Assembly: GCF_000828055.2 (NCBI RefSeq)
Contig: NZ_CP010523.2
Span: 1,178,001-1,242,000 of the forward strand
Direction of reading: 5' to 3'
From: Klebsiella variicola
Lineage (GTDB): Bacteria > Pseudomonadota > Gammaproteobacteria > Enterobacterales > Enterobacteriaceae
DNA length: 64,000 nt
This document shows positions 17,861 through 26,389 of this stretch, piece by piece. Position 1 is the first letter of the stretch; the number at the start of each line of letters is the position of its first letter. A program made the position numbers and the translations under genes. The notes beneath the pieces are model-generated. The model saw only the letters and a list, made by a program, of their open reading frames with translations, was not told the DNA's origin and did not search any database.

Positions 17861-18433
17861 TCAGTCCTGACCCGGTCCATGATCAAATTTGCTGCCTTTG
17901 CCGATGGCATAGAACTGCCCGCCTGCGACATAGTGAACGGTCCGCAGCTCGTCCGGCGCATCATCAAAAATCCAGTGTCCGTTACGGAATACCCGATCAT
18001 CGCTCCAGGCGGCGACGATATCGCCCATAAACAGATTGTGCTGTTGCTGAATGTCCGGGTAGGGCATCACTTTGCACACCAGCCAGCCCGCGCAGCCTGC
18101 CACGAGGGGGATGTCGAACCCCGGCTGATAAATGAAGGGGATGGAGTCATTTTTATCCGGCGCGTCGGCATAGCTGCGCCCGCCAGCGTAGAGGACGGTT
18201 GCCATCTGGCTGACTACGGGGATCTGCACCACGAAATAGCCGCTCTTTTCCACCAGCTGACGAGTGAAGGCCTGGGGGCCGATATAGGCCACCACTTTTC
18301 GCTCGCCTGCCAGCCCAACCCAGGCGGCTGACATGACATTTTCGACGCCATCATATTTTGCGGAAATCATGGTGGTGGACCCGACCTGCAATAAACGATA
18401 GGCCTTACTTAATTCGACAGGCTGAACGGACAT
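17861..18433 (-). CDS. flavin reductase-like (FMN-binding split barrel) protein
   Basis: A 190-residue protein of the flavin reductase-like domain family (FMN-binding split barrel). Segments VENVMSAAWVGLAG, VVAYIGPQAFTRQLVEKSGYFVVQIP and VAGCAGWLVCKV are typical. It probably binds FMN and transfers electrons from NAD(P)H. I start at the ATG at 18433, with AAGGA 6-7 bp upstream; the longer frame to 18586 would add 51 unconserved residues across the divergent promoter. The partner or substrate is unknown. The LysR gene reading away from it is its likely regulator. Confidence 0.82.
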   Translation of the reverse strand: MSVQPVELSKAYRLLQVGSTTMISAKYDGVENVMSAAWVGLAGERKVVAYIGPQAFTRQLVEKSGYFVVQIPVVSQMATVLYAGGRSYADAPDKNDSIPFIYQPGFDIPLVAGCAGWLVCKVMPYPDIQQQHNLFMGDIVAAWSDDRVFRNGHWIFDDAPDELRTVHYVAGGQFYAIGKGSKFDHGPGQD

Positions 18434-18577
18434 GGTTTTTCCTTTATGCGTGTTATTTAACGTTATGATTCTCTGGATATTTATTGAGGGCATGGCCATT
18501 TTTGGCCCCTCACGCGATACCCATAGCGCAACGATACGCCAGGCTATTAAGCGCAAAAAGGTGCGTAAATTGTTTTC

Positions 18578-18600
18578 ATTATTCATAATTAACGAATAAT
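18578..18600. promoter_or_regulatory. inverted repeat, candidate LysR operator
   Basis: Perfect dyad ATTATTC-N9-GAATAAT, containing a T-N11-A core, lies between the divergent flavin reductase and LysR genes. Position and symmetry fit the LysR binding site. Confidence 0.5.
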
Positions 18601-18644
18601 CATGCCGTCTGTCGGTAAGTTGCTTGCTTCAGGAGAGAAAGAAG

Positions 18645-19529
18645 GTGGATCGTATCCAGGCTATGCAGATGTTTATGCGCGTCGCGGAGGCAGGGAGCTT
18701 CGTGCGCGCCGCGGAAACCCTTTCCCTGCCTGCCTCCACTGTCACCAGTACCATTAAAAACCTTGAGCAATACCTGAAGGTGCGGCTGCTGAACCGGACC
18801 ACAAGGCGCGTGAGTCTCACTCCGGAAGGGCTGCAGTATCTGGCGCAGTGCCGGGAAATTCTCGCCCTCATCGAACATAGCGAATCCAGCCTCAGCGAGT
18901 CTGTCGCGCGGCCTCAGGGGCGCCTGCGGGTTGATATGCCCGCGGGCATCGCGCATTTCATCGTCATGCCGCATCTGCCGGACTTTTACCGGCGCTATCC
19001 CGATATCTACCTGATGATCGGCGTCAGCGATCGGCAGGTCGATCTGATTCAGGAAGGTGTCGACTGCGTGATACGCATGGGAGAGCTGAACAACTCCAGC
19101 CTGGTGGCCCGCCCTCTGGGCCGCTTTCGCTGGGTAACCTGCGCGTCGCCGGACTATCTCAGGGAATATGGCGTGCCGTCGTCACCGGAGGCGCTCTCTA
19201 AGCACCGGGCGGTGCATTATTTCTCCGGCCAGGCGAGACGGGCCGATGAGTTCCGCTTTGTTCGCCACGGGGAGACCTTTTCTGTACCCGTCAGCGGCAA
19301 CGCCGCGGTGAATGAAACGGGGCTCTATATAAAAATGTGCCTGGCGGGCTTCGGGCTGGCGCAGCTGGCGGAGAATATCGTTGCTGACCACCTGCAGGAG
19401 GGGAGACTGGTGGAAGTGCTGACGGACTGGCAGCCGCCCCCGGTACCCGTCACATTGCTCTATCCGCACCAGCGCTTTCTCTCTCCCGCTGTGCGGGCGT
19501 TTGCTGAGTGGATGAGCGAGGTGGTCTGA
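18645..19529 (+). CDS. LysR-family transcriptional regulator
   Basis: A 294-residue LysR-type regulator of the CrgA/DsdC-like branch, with HTH at about 1-60 (MQMFMRVAEAGSFVRAAE) and an effector-binding domain after it. I use the GTG at 18645, with AGGAG 9 bp upstream; a TTG at 18624 would extend it by 7 residues. It is divergent from the flavin reductase gene, the usual arrangement for a local regulator and its target. Confidence 0.88.
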   Translation: MDRIQAMQMFMRVAEAGSFVRAAETLSLPASTVTSTIKNLEQYLKVRLLNRTTRRVSLTPEGLQYLAQCREILALIEHSESSLSESVARPQGRLRVDMPAGIAHFIVMPHLPDFYRRYPDIYLMIGVSDRQVDLIQEGVDCVIRMGELNNSSLVARPLGRFRWVTCASPDYLREYGVPSSPEALSKHRAVHYFSGQARRADEFRFVRHGETFSVPVSGNAAVNETGLYIKMCLAGFGLAQLAENIVADHLQEGRLVEVLTDWQPPPVPVTLLYPHQRFLSPAVRAFAEWMSEVV

Positions 19530-19653
19530 GGGAGGTATTGCTTGCATTTAGCGCTTCGCGATGGAGCGTAGGGTTCCAGCAGAAATATCTGGTCTGCTGA
19601 TGAATCGCTCGATATTCTGTAATGCTTTGTCTTTTTTGTGAACAGGAAAAAGT

Positions 19654-20454
19654 ATGCTTAATACGCTACCCGATTTACACAGAAGTTTTGCAGAGCAACT
19701 GAAGCTTAAATTACAGTCTGATTCGCGGATCCACTCCCTTCTCGCTGGCGGCTCGTTTATCCATGGCGGGTTTGATCAATACTCCGATCTGGATTTCGTG
19801 GTGGTGGTCGACCCTCTCTATTATGACGAAATCATGGCTCAGCGTATGGCGTTCGCCGGAACGCTCGGCCATCTGCTACATGCTTTCACCGGGGAACACG
19901 TCGGTGAGCCTCGCCTGCTGATCTGCCTGTTTGGCCCGGAACTTCTGCATGTCGATCTGAAATTTATCACTCTGGACATGCTCACTCAGCGCGTTGAAGA
20001 GCCTGCCGTGTTATTTACCCGAGATAACGATGCTCTAGAGCGACAACTGGCAAAATTTAGCGCGCACTGGCCGGATATGACGCCGGAGTGGTTTGAGTCC
20101 CGAGCCTGGATCTGGCTGCATTATGCCGTGGTTAAACTGGGCAGGGGGGAACTCTTCGAAGCGATGGGGATGCTGTCTTTCTTCCGGGAACAAGTGCTGG
20201 GGCCGATGCTGTTCCGTCGCGCCAATCTACCGCAACGCGGTGTTCGCCGAATAGAAGCCCTCGGCATTGATCCCGATGGCCTGCTGACTTCCACCCTGGC
20301 AACGCACGATCGTCACTCCGTCGGGATTGCCATTCGAAGGGCTGCTGACGCTTATGTCACTCTGCGGGCTGATGCGTTGCCTGACAATATCGCAGACGAT
20401 GCAGCGCGTCGGGCGGTCCTTGCCATGCTGGACGTGTATTCTGCCAAGGGGTAA
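19654..20454 (+). CDS. nucleotidyltransferase-fold protein
   Basis: A 266-residue protein with the minimal nucleotidyltransferase signature: GGS at 32-34, then D45-L-D47, and a later Asp in HVDLKF as candidate third metal ligand. The fold is shared by aminoglycoside and lincosamide nucleotidylyltransferases and by antitoxin-like MNT proteins. The C-terminal helical part resembles the substrate half of streptomycin/lincosamide-type enzymes, but no substrate can be assigned. It is monocistronic and ends just before a GC-rich hairpin. It is host DNA, outside the prophage. Confidence 0.75.
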   Translation: MLNTLPDLHRSFAEQLKLKLQSDSRIHSLLAGGSFIHGGFDQYSDLDFVVVVDPLYYDEIMAQRMAFAGTLGHLLHAFTGEHVGEPRLLICLFGPELLHVDLKFITLDMLTQRVEEPAVLFTRDNDALERQLAKFSAHWPDMTPEWFESRAWIWLHYAVVKLGRGELFEAMGMLSFFREQVLGPMLFRRANLPQRGVRRIEALGIDPDGLLTSTLATHDRHSVGIAIRRAADAYVTLRADALPDNIADDAARRAVLAMLDVYSAKG

Positions 20455-20462
20455 ATCTATCT

Positions 20463-20486
20463 CTCCGGCCGCGGACGCGGCCGGAG
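20463..20486. terminator. GC-rich perfect hairpin after the nucleotidyltransferase gene
   Basis: CTCCGGCCGCG and CGCGGCCGGAG form an 11-bp perfect stem with a 2-base turn, 8 bp after the stop codon. No T tract follows, so it may be a weak terminator or an mRNA-stabilising element. Confidence 0.5.
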
Positions 20487-20654
20487 GGTGAAAGGGTTGT
20501 GCGAGTGTCGTGGGAGGTCTAATTCTGAGAGGGGGGGTTGGCGGGTAATTGGTAGCGCGAAAACAACAGGGCTTTTCGTTGGGCCTATCAATGGGCCTAA
20601 AAGGTTCGGATTTAATGAGTTCTCTTCGGACTTCGCGGGATAAATTCAAGGCAC

Positions 20655-20689
20655 AAAAAAGCCCGCAGGGCTTGCGCCGTGCGGGCTTT
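20655..20689 (-). terminator. original ssrA terminator, stranded by the prophage
   Basis: AAAGCCCGC and GCGGGCTTT form a 9-bp stem, followed on the minus strand by a U run. This matches what normally follows ssrA in enterobacteria, as does the sequence between it and the displaced ssrA tail at 20732. It now lies about 34.7 kb from the functional ssrA. Confidence 0.8.
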
Positions 20690-20731
20690 CAGGACTTCAT
20701 CGGATGACTCTGGTAATCACCGATGGAGAAT

Positions 20732-20778
20732 TTTGGTGGAGCTGGCGGGAGTTGAACCCGCGTCCGAAATTCCTACAT
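20732..20778. repeat. prophage attachment site, left (displaced ssrA 3' end)
   Basis: A 47-bp stretch identical to 55437-55483. It encodes the tmRNA T arm and acceptor 3' half including CCA, but lacks the rest of tmRNA, so it is the displaced original end. Host sequence lies to its left and integrase-side phage sequence to its right. Confidence 0.93.
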
Positions 20779-20863
20779 ACCATCCTTTCTATAACAAAAA
20801 CAGTATATTGTGACTAAAAACAGTTGGTTAGTGTTATGTTGTGCTTGTCTGTTTTATACTATT

Positions 20864-21943
20864 TTAATGCTTTGCCGCCAAAATGTCGCCATATCTAGCC
20901 ATATCTACATAGCGTTTACCATTTAAAATCAGCAAAGGAACATCGGGTGAAATTATTTGTTGTATTTTAAAATCAGGACTTAATTGATTAAGCTCAATGG
21001 GTCTTCCCCATACGGAAAACAATTTTTTAGTTTTGGTAAATACATGTGCACCAACCATCGTGAATTGATTTACGGCGTCAATAATTCCTACAGAAATATT
21101 CTCTAAAGCTTCAAGTATTTTATACATCTCATTCATAGAAGAGACGTATGTGATTAATTTTGAATTGCCGTATTCTATTGAAAAAGATTTTTGATAAGTT
21201 GGGTATATTATTTCAAGGTGATTGCAAATATTAATTGCCTCCATCTCTAACTCATACCATAGTTTTAATAAAATACTTGCATCATCCAGTTTTACATGTG
21301 CTATTTTATTAGTGTTTTTATGTAGTTCATTAAGTGTTCTGTTTATTTTTACCCATGACTTGAGGATTAACGCAGTGTAATTTTTATCTGCATCATATTC
21401 TGCCCCATTTATAGGATCACAATTGGGATATAATTTTTTATACAAAGATAGGGGGTAAGTAATTTTAAAAGTTTTTGACTCCTCAGCTAATCTACCATTG
21501 ATTTGTAAGATGTTTGTTGTTAGCTTTGTTTCAGGTAAGGATTTAAGGTAATCAGTTTGGAATTTAGCATGAGCGTAATATCCGTCAGTCTTATTTTTCT
21601 TTTCAGATTCAGAGATTTGTTTCTCTGTTTGGATTGTGCGGTGGAGGTTGTTTATAATGGAGGCAAACGGAACCGCAGAAGCTAGTACTAATAACGGTAA
21701 TTTTGATATTTCTAGGAATCGACTATAGCCATGACTTGTCAGGCTAAATGAGTGCCATTTACCTACCCAAATTAAAGCACCTAAAAAAATACATGTAGCC
21801 AAAGGAACACCAATTGAAACCCAGAAAATAGGTTGTTCTAAAAGACTTTTATGATTAATCTTGTAGTATCTTTTTTTTATAAAGATACAACATAAAAATA
21901 TAAGTAGTGAAAAGTATATAATGCTAATGATGTATTTTTCCAT
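20864..21943 (-). CDS. unknown membrane-anchored protein (prophage accessory gene)
   Basis: A 359-residue protein I do not recognise. Three hydrophobic segments lie at about 4-22, 40-60 and 81-98; the remainder is soluble and Lys/Asn-rich. The coding sequence is visibly more AT-rich than the structural genes. It sits between attL and int, 1 bp after the integrase stop codon on the same strand, so it may be read with int or from its own promoter in the lysogen. Position and composition mark it as cargo; a membrane-acting phage-exclusion role is possible but is inference. Confidence 0.75.
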   Translation of the reverse strand: MEKYIISIIYFSLLIFLCCIFIKKRYYKINHKSLLEQPIFWVSIGVPLATCIFLGALIWVGKWHSFSLTSHGYSRFLEISKLPLLVLASAVPFASIINNLHRTIQTEKQISESEKKNKTDGYYAHAKFQTDYLKSLPETKLTTNILQINGRLAEESKTFKITYPLSLYKKLYPNCDPINGAEYDADKNYTALILKSWVKINRTLNELHKNTNKIAHVKLDDASILLKLWYELEMEAINICNHLEIIYPTYQKSFSIEYGNSKLITYVSSMNEMYKILEALENISVGIIDAVNQFTMVGAHVFTKTKKLFSVWGRPIELNQLSPDFKIQQIISPDVPLLILNGKRYVDMARYGDILAAKH

Positions 21944-21944
21944 T

Positions 21945-22964
21945 TTAAATCTCCAAAGTGGCTAATGGATTTTTAGTAACAGCATCTTCTAAATGTTCGG
22001 GCGAAAAATGAGAATAAATCATAGTCATTTTTATATCGGCATGGCCCAGAATATCGCGCAGAACAAGTATATTTCCGCCGTTCATCATAAAATGGCTTGC
22101 GAATGTATGGCGCAGAACGTGAGTACATTGCCCCTCTGGCAAATCGATACCGGCTCGCTTAACTGCCCGCTCAAAGGCTTTTCTGCATGGTGTGAATAAC
22201 TTCCCTCTAGTTTTTGGGAGTTCGTCATATAGATCCTGAGATATTGGTACGGTACGGTTTTTCTTGCCTTTCGTTTTGGTATAAGTGATGCGGTATTTCG
22301 ATAACTGGTGGCCTTGCAGGTTTTCGGCCTCACTCCAGCGTGCGCCAGTGGCCAGGCATATTTTTGCAATCATCAGCAAGCTCGGGCTTTGAGAGTCAGC
22401 GCAGGCATCAAGCAGGCGTTTAATTTCGTCCGGGGCCAGGAAAGCCAGTTCTCCCTCTGCGATTTTGAATGTTGGCAGCCCGGCGAGTGGGTTAGGGGCT
22501 GACCAGTGACCCAGCTTTTTCAAGGTGCCAAAAACGGATGATAAGTTACGCTGTTCCAGGTTTACCGTGCGGGGCTTTACTGGCGACATTAGCGCGCCTT
22601 CTTCGTTTCGTATTTCACCTTTTAATCGGGCTTCACGATATTTTGTAAAATCACCGGCGGTTAACTCAGAGGCCACGGGATCGCCCAGGCCATTGCAGAT
22701 AATATTCAATTTCGCCATTAGGCGCTTAGGGTCTGCCAGCGTCTGGCCGTAAAGGGAGTGCCACTGCTCAATCAATTCTGACAAACGCCGCCGATCTTCC
22801 TTTTCACCCAGCCACGGTTTTTTGTTCACTTCATCCATGGTGAAATTTTCGAATGCTACAGCCTCGCCCTTTGTCGCAAATTGCTTGCGCACGCGCTTCC
22901 CGTCACGTCCGTTCGGATAACACTCGCATAACCACTTTCCGTTCGGCTGCTTTCTGATCGTCAT
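21945..22964 (-). CDS. int: tyrosine-recombinase integrase
   Basis: A 339-residue P2-family integrase that catalyses site-specific recombination at the ssrA attachment site. It has an N-terminal arm-binding domain, a core-binding domain at about 55-160 and a catalytic domain from about 175. Catalytic residues are visible: R209 (TGARWSEAE), H282 and R285 (HVLRHTFASH), H308 (GHADIKMT) and nucleophile Y317 (IYSHF). It is on the minus strand next to the repressor gene, as in P2 and 186. Confidence 0.96.
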   Translation of the reverse strand: MTIRKQPNGKWLCECYPNGRDGKRVRKQFATKGEAVAFENFTMDEVNKKPWLGEKEDRRRLSELIEQWHSLYGQTLADPKRLMAKLNIICNGLGDPVASELTAGDFTKYREARLKGEIRNEEGALMSPVKPRTVNLEQRNLSSVFGTLKKLGHWSAPNPLAGLPTFKIAEGELAFLAPDEIKRLLDACADSQSPSLLMIAKICLATGARWSEAENLQGHQLSKYRITYTKTKGKKNRTVPISQDLYDELPKTRGKLFTPCRKAFERAVKRAGIDLPEGQCTHVLRHTFASHFMMNGGNILVLRDILGHADIKMTMIYSHFSPEHLEDAVTKNPLATLEI

Positions 22965-22966
22965 AA

Positions 22967-23596
22967 TTAAATGCTCTTAATGACTTTTACTGCACGGCCA
23001 ATTACCTCAACGTCGTCGACAGAGCATTCAAAAGAGGTGTCATCTTGATGAACAATAATTTTATTCCCGGGGATGCGGGCAATCTTCACGATACTTTTCA
23101 TTCCATCAATATCGATAAGCCAGATTCCGTTACTGAGCTGTTTTGTAGAGGTATCAATAACGTAATCCCCTTCAGTCGTTTTTACGTACAAACAGTCTTC
23201 TGCTTTACCTGAAATCAGCCCCTGATCAAGATAAATATCCTCCAGTTCATTAAAAGTACCGCCCTCTATCGTTACCTGTTTCACTGGCGGGACGACAATC
23301 TTAGAAAGGGGGCGTACTGTGGGCTGACTCTCGTTTTTGGACTTATTTTTTTCGTCTGCCTGAGGGTACATTTCGCCTTGCCCTGTTGTTAACCAGAGCA
23401 GAGAAATGCCTGTTTCAAGAGCGCATTGGATAACCCAGTCAGCAGGAAAGCTGTCACGTAACATCCTGTTTGCCATAGTACTTTTAGAGGCTTGAAGATG
23501 CTCAACTAAAGCAATCTGAGTATTGAAACCGTAGGCAGTCATTAGCCTTTTGATAGCTTCCCTTCCTCCCGTATTTGTACCGCTGTTAATCTTCAA
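22967..23596 (-). CDS. cI: 186-type CI repressor
   Basis: Lysogeny repressor resembling phage 186 CI: an N-terminal HTH of the Phage_CI_repr type (EAIKRLMTAYGFNTQIALVE region) and a C-terminal oligomerisation domain. It is not an evident LexA/S24-type self-cleaving repressor. I favour the TTG at 23596 (209 residues), which has GGAG 8 bp upstream. The longer frame to 23647 begins with another TTG without a ribosome site and would run into the operator dyad. 186 CI is relieved by the Tum antirepressor rather than by RecA cleavage, which fits the LexA/DinI-like cassette at 28885-29400. Confidence 0.85.
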   Translation of the reverse strand: MKINSGTNTGGREAIKRLMTAYGFNTQIALVEHLQASKSTMANRMLRDSFPADWVIQCALETGISLLWLTTGQGEMYPQADEKNKSKNESQPTVRPLSKIVVPPVKQVTIEGGTFNELEDIYLDQGLISGKAEDCLYVKTTEGDYVIDTSTKQLSNGIWLIDIDGMKSIVKIARIPGNKIIVHQDDTSFECSVDDVEVIGRAVKVIKSI

Positions 23597-23643
23597 GTTG
23601 AACTCTCCATTTGACAATCTAATATCGGGATCGTAAGTTATGT

Positions 23644-23674
23644 CCAACTTCTAAAGTGAGAGTTTGGAAGTTGG
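23644..23674. promoter_or_regulatory. candidate CI/Cox operator
   Basis: Large imperfect dyad between the divergent cI and cox genes. Its outer arms CCAACTTC (23644-23651) and GAAGTTGG (23667-23674) are perfect, and extending inward gives 12 of 14 matching positions with a 3-base centre. This is where the lysogenic and lytic promoters of a P2/186 switch must face each other. Confidence 0.7.
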
Positions 23675-23718
23675 GGTTGAACATCATAAATCGCACTAAA
23701 ACTAAGAGATACTGCACT

Positions 23719-23958
23719 ATGAGCACAGATATTTCAATTCGAGTACCAAAAGAGATGGCTACGCCTGCAGAGTTCGCGGAGTGGGAAGGTATTTCCCGTG
23801 GCTCTGTATACCAAAAAATTCATCATGGTCAGCTTGCTAAGTACATGGTTAAAAAAGAGAAAAATAAAGGTCGCGTAAGCCTGCGTTACTTAATGTACAA
23901 AACCGATCAGGTCCGTGAGTCTCTTGGTCATTCCAACTTCCGCGTCATTGTAGGTTAG
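23719..23958 (+). CDS. cox: Cox/Apl-like excisionase and repressor
   Basis: A 79-residue small DNA-binding protein of the P2 Cox family. Its HTH-like segment TPAEFAEWEGISRGSVYQKI resembles excisionase-type winged helices. Cox proteins repress the lysogenic promoter and direct prophage excision with Int. It is the first gene rightward from the cI operator. I use the ATG at 23719; the frame extends upstream to 23656, but that part would overlap the operator. Confidence 0.85.
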   Translation: MSTDISIRVPKEMATPAEFAEWEGISRGSVYQKIHHGQLAKYMVKKEKNKGRVSLRYLMYKTDQVRESLGHSNFRVIVG

Positions 23959-23993
23959 TGAGTTCGATTATGAGAACTTTTTAAGGGGCTCAC

Positions 23994-24503
23994 ATGTTTG
24001 ATTATAAGATTTCCAAACATCCGCATTTTGATGAAGCCTGCCGGGCTTTCGCGCTGCGTCACAACATGGCGAAACTGGCAGAACGCGCGGGAATGAATGT
24101 CCAGACACTGCGCAATAAGCTAAACCCGGACCAGCCGCACCAACTTACCGCACCGGAAATCTGGCTGCTTACTGATCTGACCGAGGATTCAGCGTTGGTT
24201 GATGGTTTCCTGGCGCAGATCCACTGTCTCCCGTGCGTGCCGCTAAACGAAGTCGCGCGCGAAAAGATGCCGGATTATGTTCTAAAAGCTACGGCAGAAA
24301 TCGGCCGCGTGGCTGCCGGCGCTGTTTCCGGCGAAGCGCACACAACGGCAGGGCGCCGCCAGATTGTTGATAGCATCAATTCAGTTACTCGACTGATGGC
24401 ATTAACCGCAGTGACGTTGCAGGCGCGCCTGCAGGCAAGCCCGGCGATGGCCAGCACCATTGATACAGTCACTGGCCTGGGTGCCTCGTTTGGTTTGATC
24501 TGA
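23994..24503 (+). CDS. cII: phage regulatory protein CII (186 type)
   Basis: A 169-residue protein of the 186 CII family, which activates the repressor-establishment promoter after infection. An HTH region is visible in MAKLAERAGMNVQTLRNKLN, followed by an alanine-rich helical C-terminal part. It is second in the early lytic operon, after cox. Confidence 0.85.
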   Translation: MFDYKISKHPHFDEACRAFALRHNMAKLAERAGMNVQTLRNKLNPDQPHQLTAPEIWLLTDLTEDSALVDGFLAQIHCLPCVPLNEVAREKMPDYVLKATAEIGRVAAGAVSGEAHTTAGRRQIVDSINSVTRLMALTAVTLQARLQASPAMASTIDTVTGLGASFGLI

Positions 24504-24510
24504 GGTGGCT

Positions 24511-24711
24511 ATGTTCACTAAACAACCATCACTCGCATCGCTGCTCGTTAAGCAAAGCCCATCACCTCATTTCGGGCATGGCTGGATCATGGGGAAGGAT
24601 GGCAAGCGCTGGCATCCGTGCCGCTCTCAGGATGCGCTGCTGGAAGGTTTAACCGGTAACAGGAAAAGAATGTCATGGCTTTCAAAGCTGAAGATATCAC
24701 TATCAATATGA
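24511..24711 (+). CDS. fil: Fil-like phage filamentation protein
   Basis: A 66-residue protein resembling 186 Fil, which inhibits host division when expressed. The segment PSLASLLVKQSPSPHFGHGW followed by GKDGKRWHPCRS is the recognisable core. I use the ATG at 24511 with GAGG upstream; a GTG at 24505 would add two residues. Its end overlaps the next gene. Confidence 0.75.
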   Translation: MFTKQPSLASLLVKQSPSPHFGHGWIMGKDGKRWHPCRSQDALLEGLTGNRKRMSWLSKLKISLSI

Positions 24712-25013
24712 GCGCCGGGCAGCGTGCCAGTGCGTTAAATCATATATCTGTATTACGTACCGCTCTATATGGCGACTGTGAAAAAGAACTTAATCGTTTT
24801 ATTAACGAAATGCGTGATAAGCGTGATGAAAAGTACGAGCTGAATAATCGTGTGCTTGCTGCATTATTTTTTCTTGCAAATATTAGCAAGGAGCGTCACT
24901 GCGTTGAATTTAGTGAGCTGACGAGTGACGAGGTAACCGCACTTATTGGTGTGATGAACCATCTTCGCGCAGTCGTGAGTTTATTTCCAAAACGGCTAGC
25001 CATGCCGAATTAA
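24675..25013 (+). CDS. DUF5347-like early phage protein
   Basis: A 112-residue protein of unknown function, predominantly helical, resembling small proteins found in the early operons of enterobacterial P2-like prophages (DUF5347 type; family named from memory of similar loci). It overlaps fil by 37 bp in another frame and has an AGGA upstream of the ATG. Confidence 0.7.
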   Translation: MAFKAEDITINMSAGQRASALNHISVLRTALYGDCEKELNRFINEMRDKRDEKYELNNRVLAALFFLANISKERHCVEFSELTSDEVTALIGVMNHLRAVVSLFPKRLAMPN

Positions 25014-25080
25014 CCAGTAAGTGAAATTAATGGCGTAAACCCGCCGGGCATTTTTTTGCCCAAATTCAGGAGAAACAACA

Positions 25081-25314
25081 ATGAGAAATATCGAAACCCG
25101 TTCCAACAAAATCGGCCCGGATGATGCAGGTCTTAACCAGATACTGACAGAGGCCCGCATGGAAGAACGCCGCGCACGTGCTGCGGCAATGGCTGCCCGC
25201 CTTGATAGTCTGGCGTGTCACATCACATCGCGCCAGCTTAATCACGTTGAGGCGGCGGAGCTGCTGCGCGTTGCTGCGGAAAACATCCAGAACGAAGCGC
25301 AGGAGATCCACTGA
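25081..25314 (+). CDS. DUF2732-like early phage protein
   Basis: A 77-residue, Ala/Arg/Glu-rich helical protein of the type annotated as DUF2732 in P2-like phages. AGGAG precedes the ATG. Its TGA overlaps the next ATG (ATGA), indicating translational coupling to the zinc-finger gene. Function unknown. Confidence 0.72.
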   Translation: MRNIETRSNKIGPDDAGLNQILTEARMEERRARAAAMAARLDSLACHITSRQLNHVEAAELLRVAAENIQNEAQEIH

Positions 25315-25541
25315 TGGCTGATTCTATGGACCTCGTACAGCAGCGCGTTGAAGAAGAACGCCAGCGGCACATCCACACCGCCCGCAGTAAAGCGCCGGGC
25401 GTTTCCCGTGTCTTGTGCATTGACTGCGACGCACCAATACCGCCAGCCCGCCGCCGCGCTATTCCTGGCGTGCAGTGCTGCATCACCTGTCAGGAAATCG
25501 CAGAGCTGAAAGGCAAACACTACAATGGGGGTGCTGTATGA
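25314..25541 (+). CDS. TraR/DksA-like zinc-finger protein
   Basis: A 75-residue protein with a four-cysteine finger: C-x2-C in LCIDCD and C-x2-C in CCITCQ, plus an N-terminal helical hairpin. This is the TraR/DksA arrangement. Family members bind the RNA polymerase secondary channel and alter promoter choice without needing ppGpp. Coupled to both neighbours by overlapping stop and start codons. Confidence 0.82.
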   Translation: MADSMDLVQQRVEEERQRHIHTARSKAPGVSRVLCIDCDAPIPPARRRAIPGVQCCITCQEIAELKGKHYNGGAV

Positions 25542-26389
25542 GCACCATCCTGAAATGGGCGGGCAATAAAACCGCCGTCATGCATGAGCTGAAAAAGCAC
25601 CTGCCTGCAGGCCAGCGACTGGTTGAACCTTTCGCGGGTTCCTGCGCCGTGATGATGGCGACAGAGTATCCTCATTATCTTGTCGCGGATATTAACCCTG
25701 ACTTAATAAATCTATATCGGGAGATAGCTACAAACGCATCAGATTTTATTGAGCGTGCCAAACACCTGTTTAAAATTTTCAATAGTGCAGATGGTTATTA
25801 TGATGGCCGGGATTCATTCAATCATGATAAAGATCCTGAGTGGCAAGCGCCTCTCTTTTTATTCTTAAATCGTCATTGCTATCGGGGCCTTTGTCGTTAT
25901 AACAAAAAGGGCGAATTCAACGCGCCTTACGGTCATTATACAAAACCGTATTTTCCTGAAAATGAAATTCGCGCTTTTGCTGAAAAAGCTACCCGTGCCA
26001 CGTTTATCTGCGCCAGCTATGACGAAACTTTGGCGTTATTAGTGCCTGGGGATGTTATTTATTGCGATCCGCCCTATGACGGTACTTTCAGCAACTATCA
26101 CACTGCCGGTTTTACAGAGGACGATCAGTATCAGCTGGCCTCTATTCTTGAGCGCCGGGCATCAGAAGGCCATCCGGTCATTGTTTCGAACAGCGACACT
26201 GTTCTGACTCGTTCCCTGTATCGAAATTTCACTCATGACCGCATTAACGTAAAGCGCAGCATCGGCGTTGCCGCGGGCGAAGGAAAAAGTGCTGACGAAC
26301 TTATTGCTGTACTGAAGCCGGGGGTATGGGTTGGCTTTGATCTAGCTGGCGGCCCTGATTGCTCTGTCGTGCATGAGGGGCGCGCGTGA
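25538..26389 (+). CDS. dam: DNA adenine methylase (Dam family)
   Basis: A 283-residue N6-adenine methyltransferase related to D12-class Dam enzymes, expected to methylate GATC. The SAM-binding start LKWAGNK (5-11) and EPFAGS, and the catalytic DPPY at 177-180, are visible. The ATG at 25538 overlaps the preceding TGA, and its TGA overlaps the GTG of gene A. No cognate restriction enzyme is nearby, so it is an orphan methylase that may protect phage DNA or influence A-dependent replication. Confidence 0.93.
   Translation: MSTILKWAGNKTAVMHELKKHLPAGQRLVEPFAGSCAVMMATEYPHYLVADINPDLINLYREIATNASDFIERAKHLFKIFNSADGYYDGRDSFNHDKDPEWQAPLFLFLNRHCYRGLCRYNKKGEFNAPYGHYTKPYFPENEIRAFAEKATRATFICASYDETLALLVPGDVIYCDPPYDGTFSNYHTAGFTEDDQYQLASILERRASEGHPVIVSNSDTVLTRSLYRNFTHDRINVKRSIGVAAGEGKSADELIAVLKPGVWVGFDLAGGPDCSVVHEGRA

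Noticed and set aside
20732..20778. tRNA-like sequence at the left prophage border
   Set aside because: It has only the T arm and the 3' acceptor half, so it is the displaced tmRNA end and not a tRNA gene.
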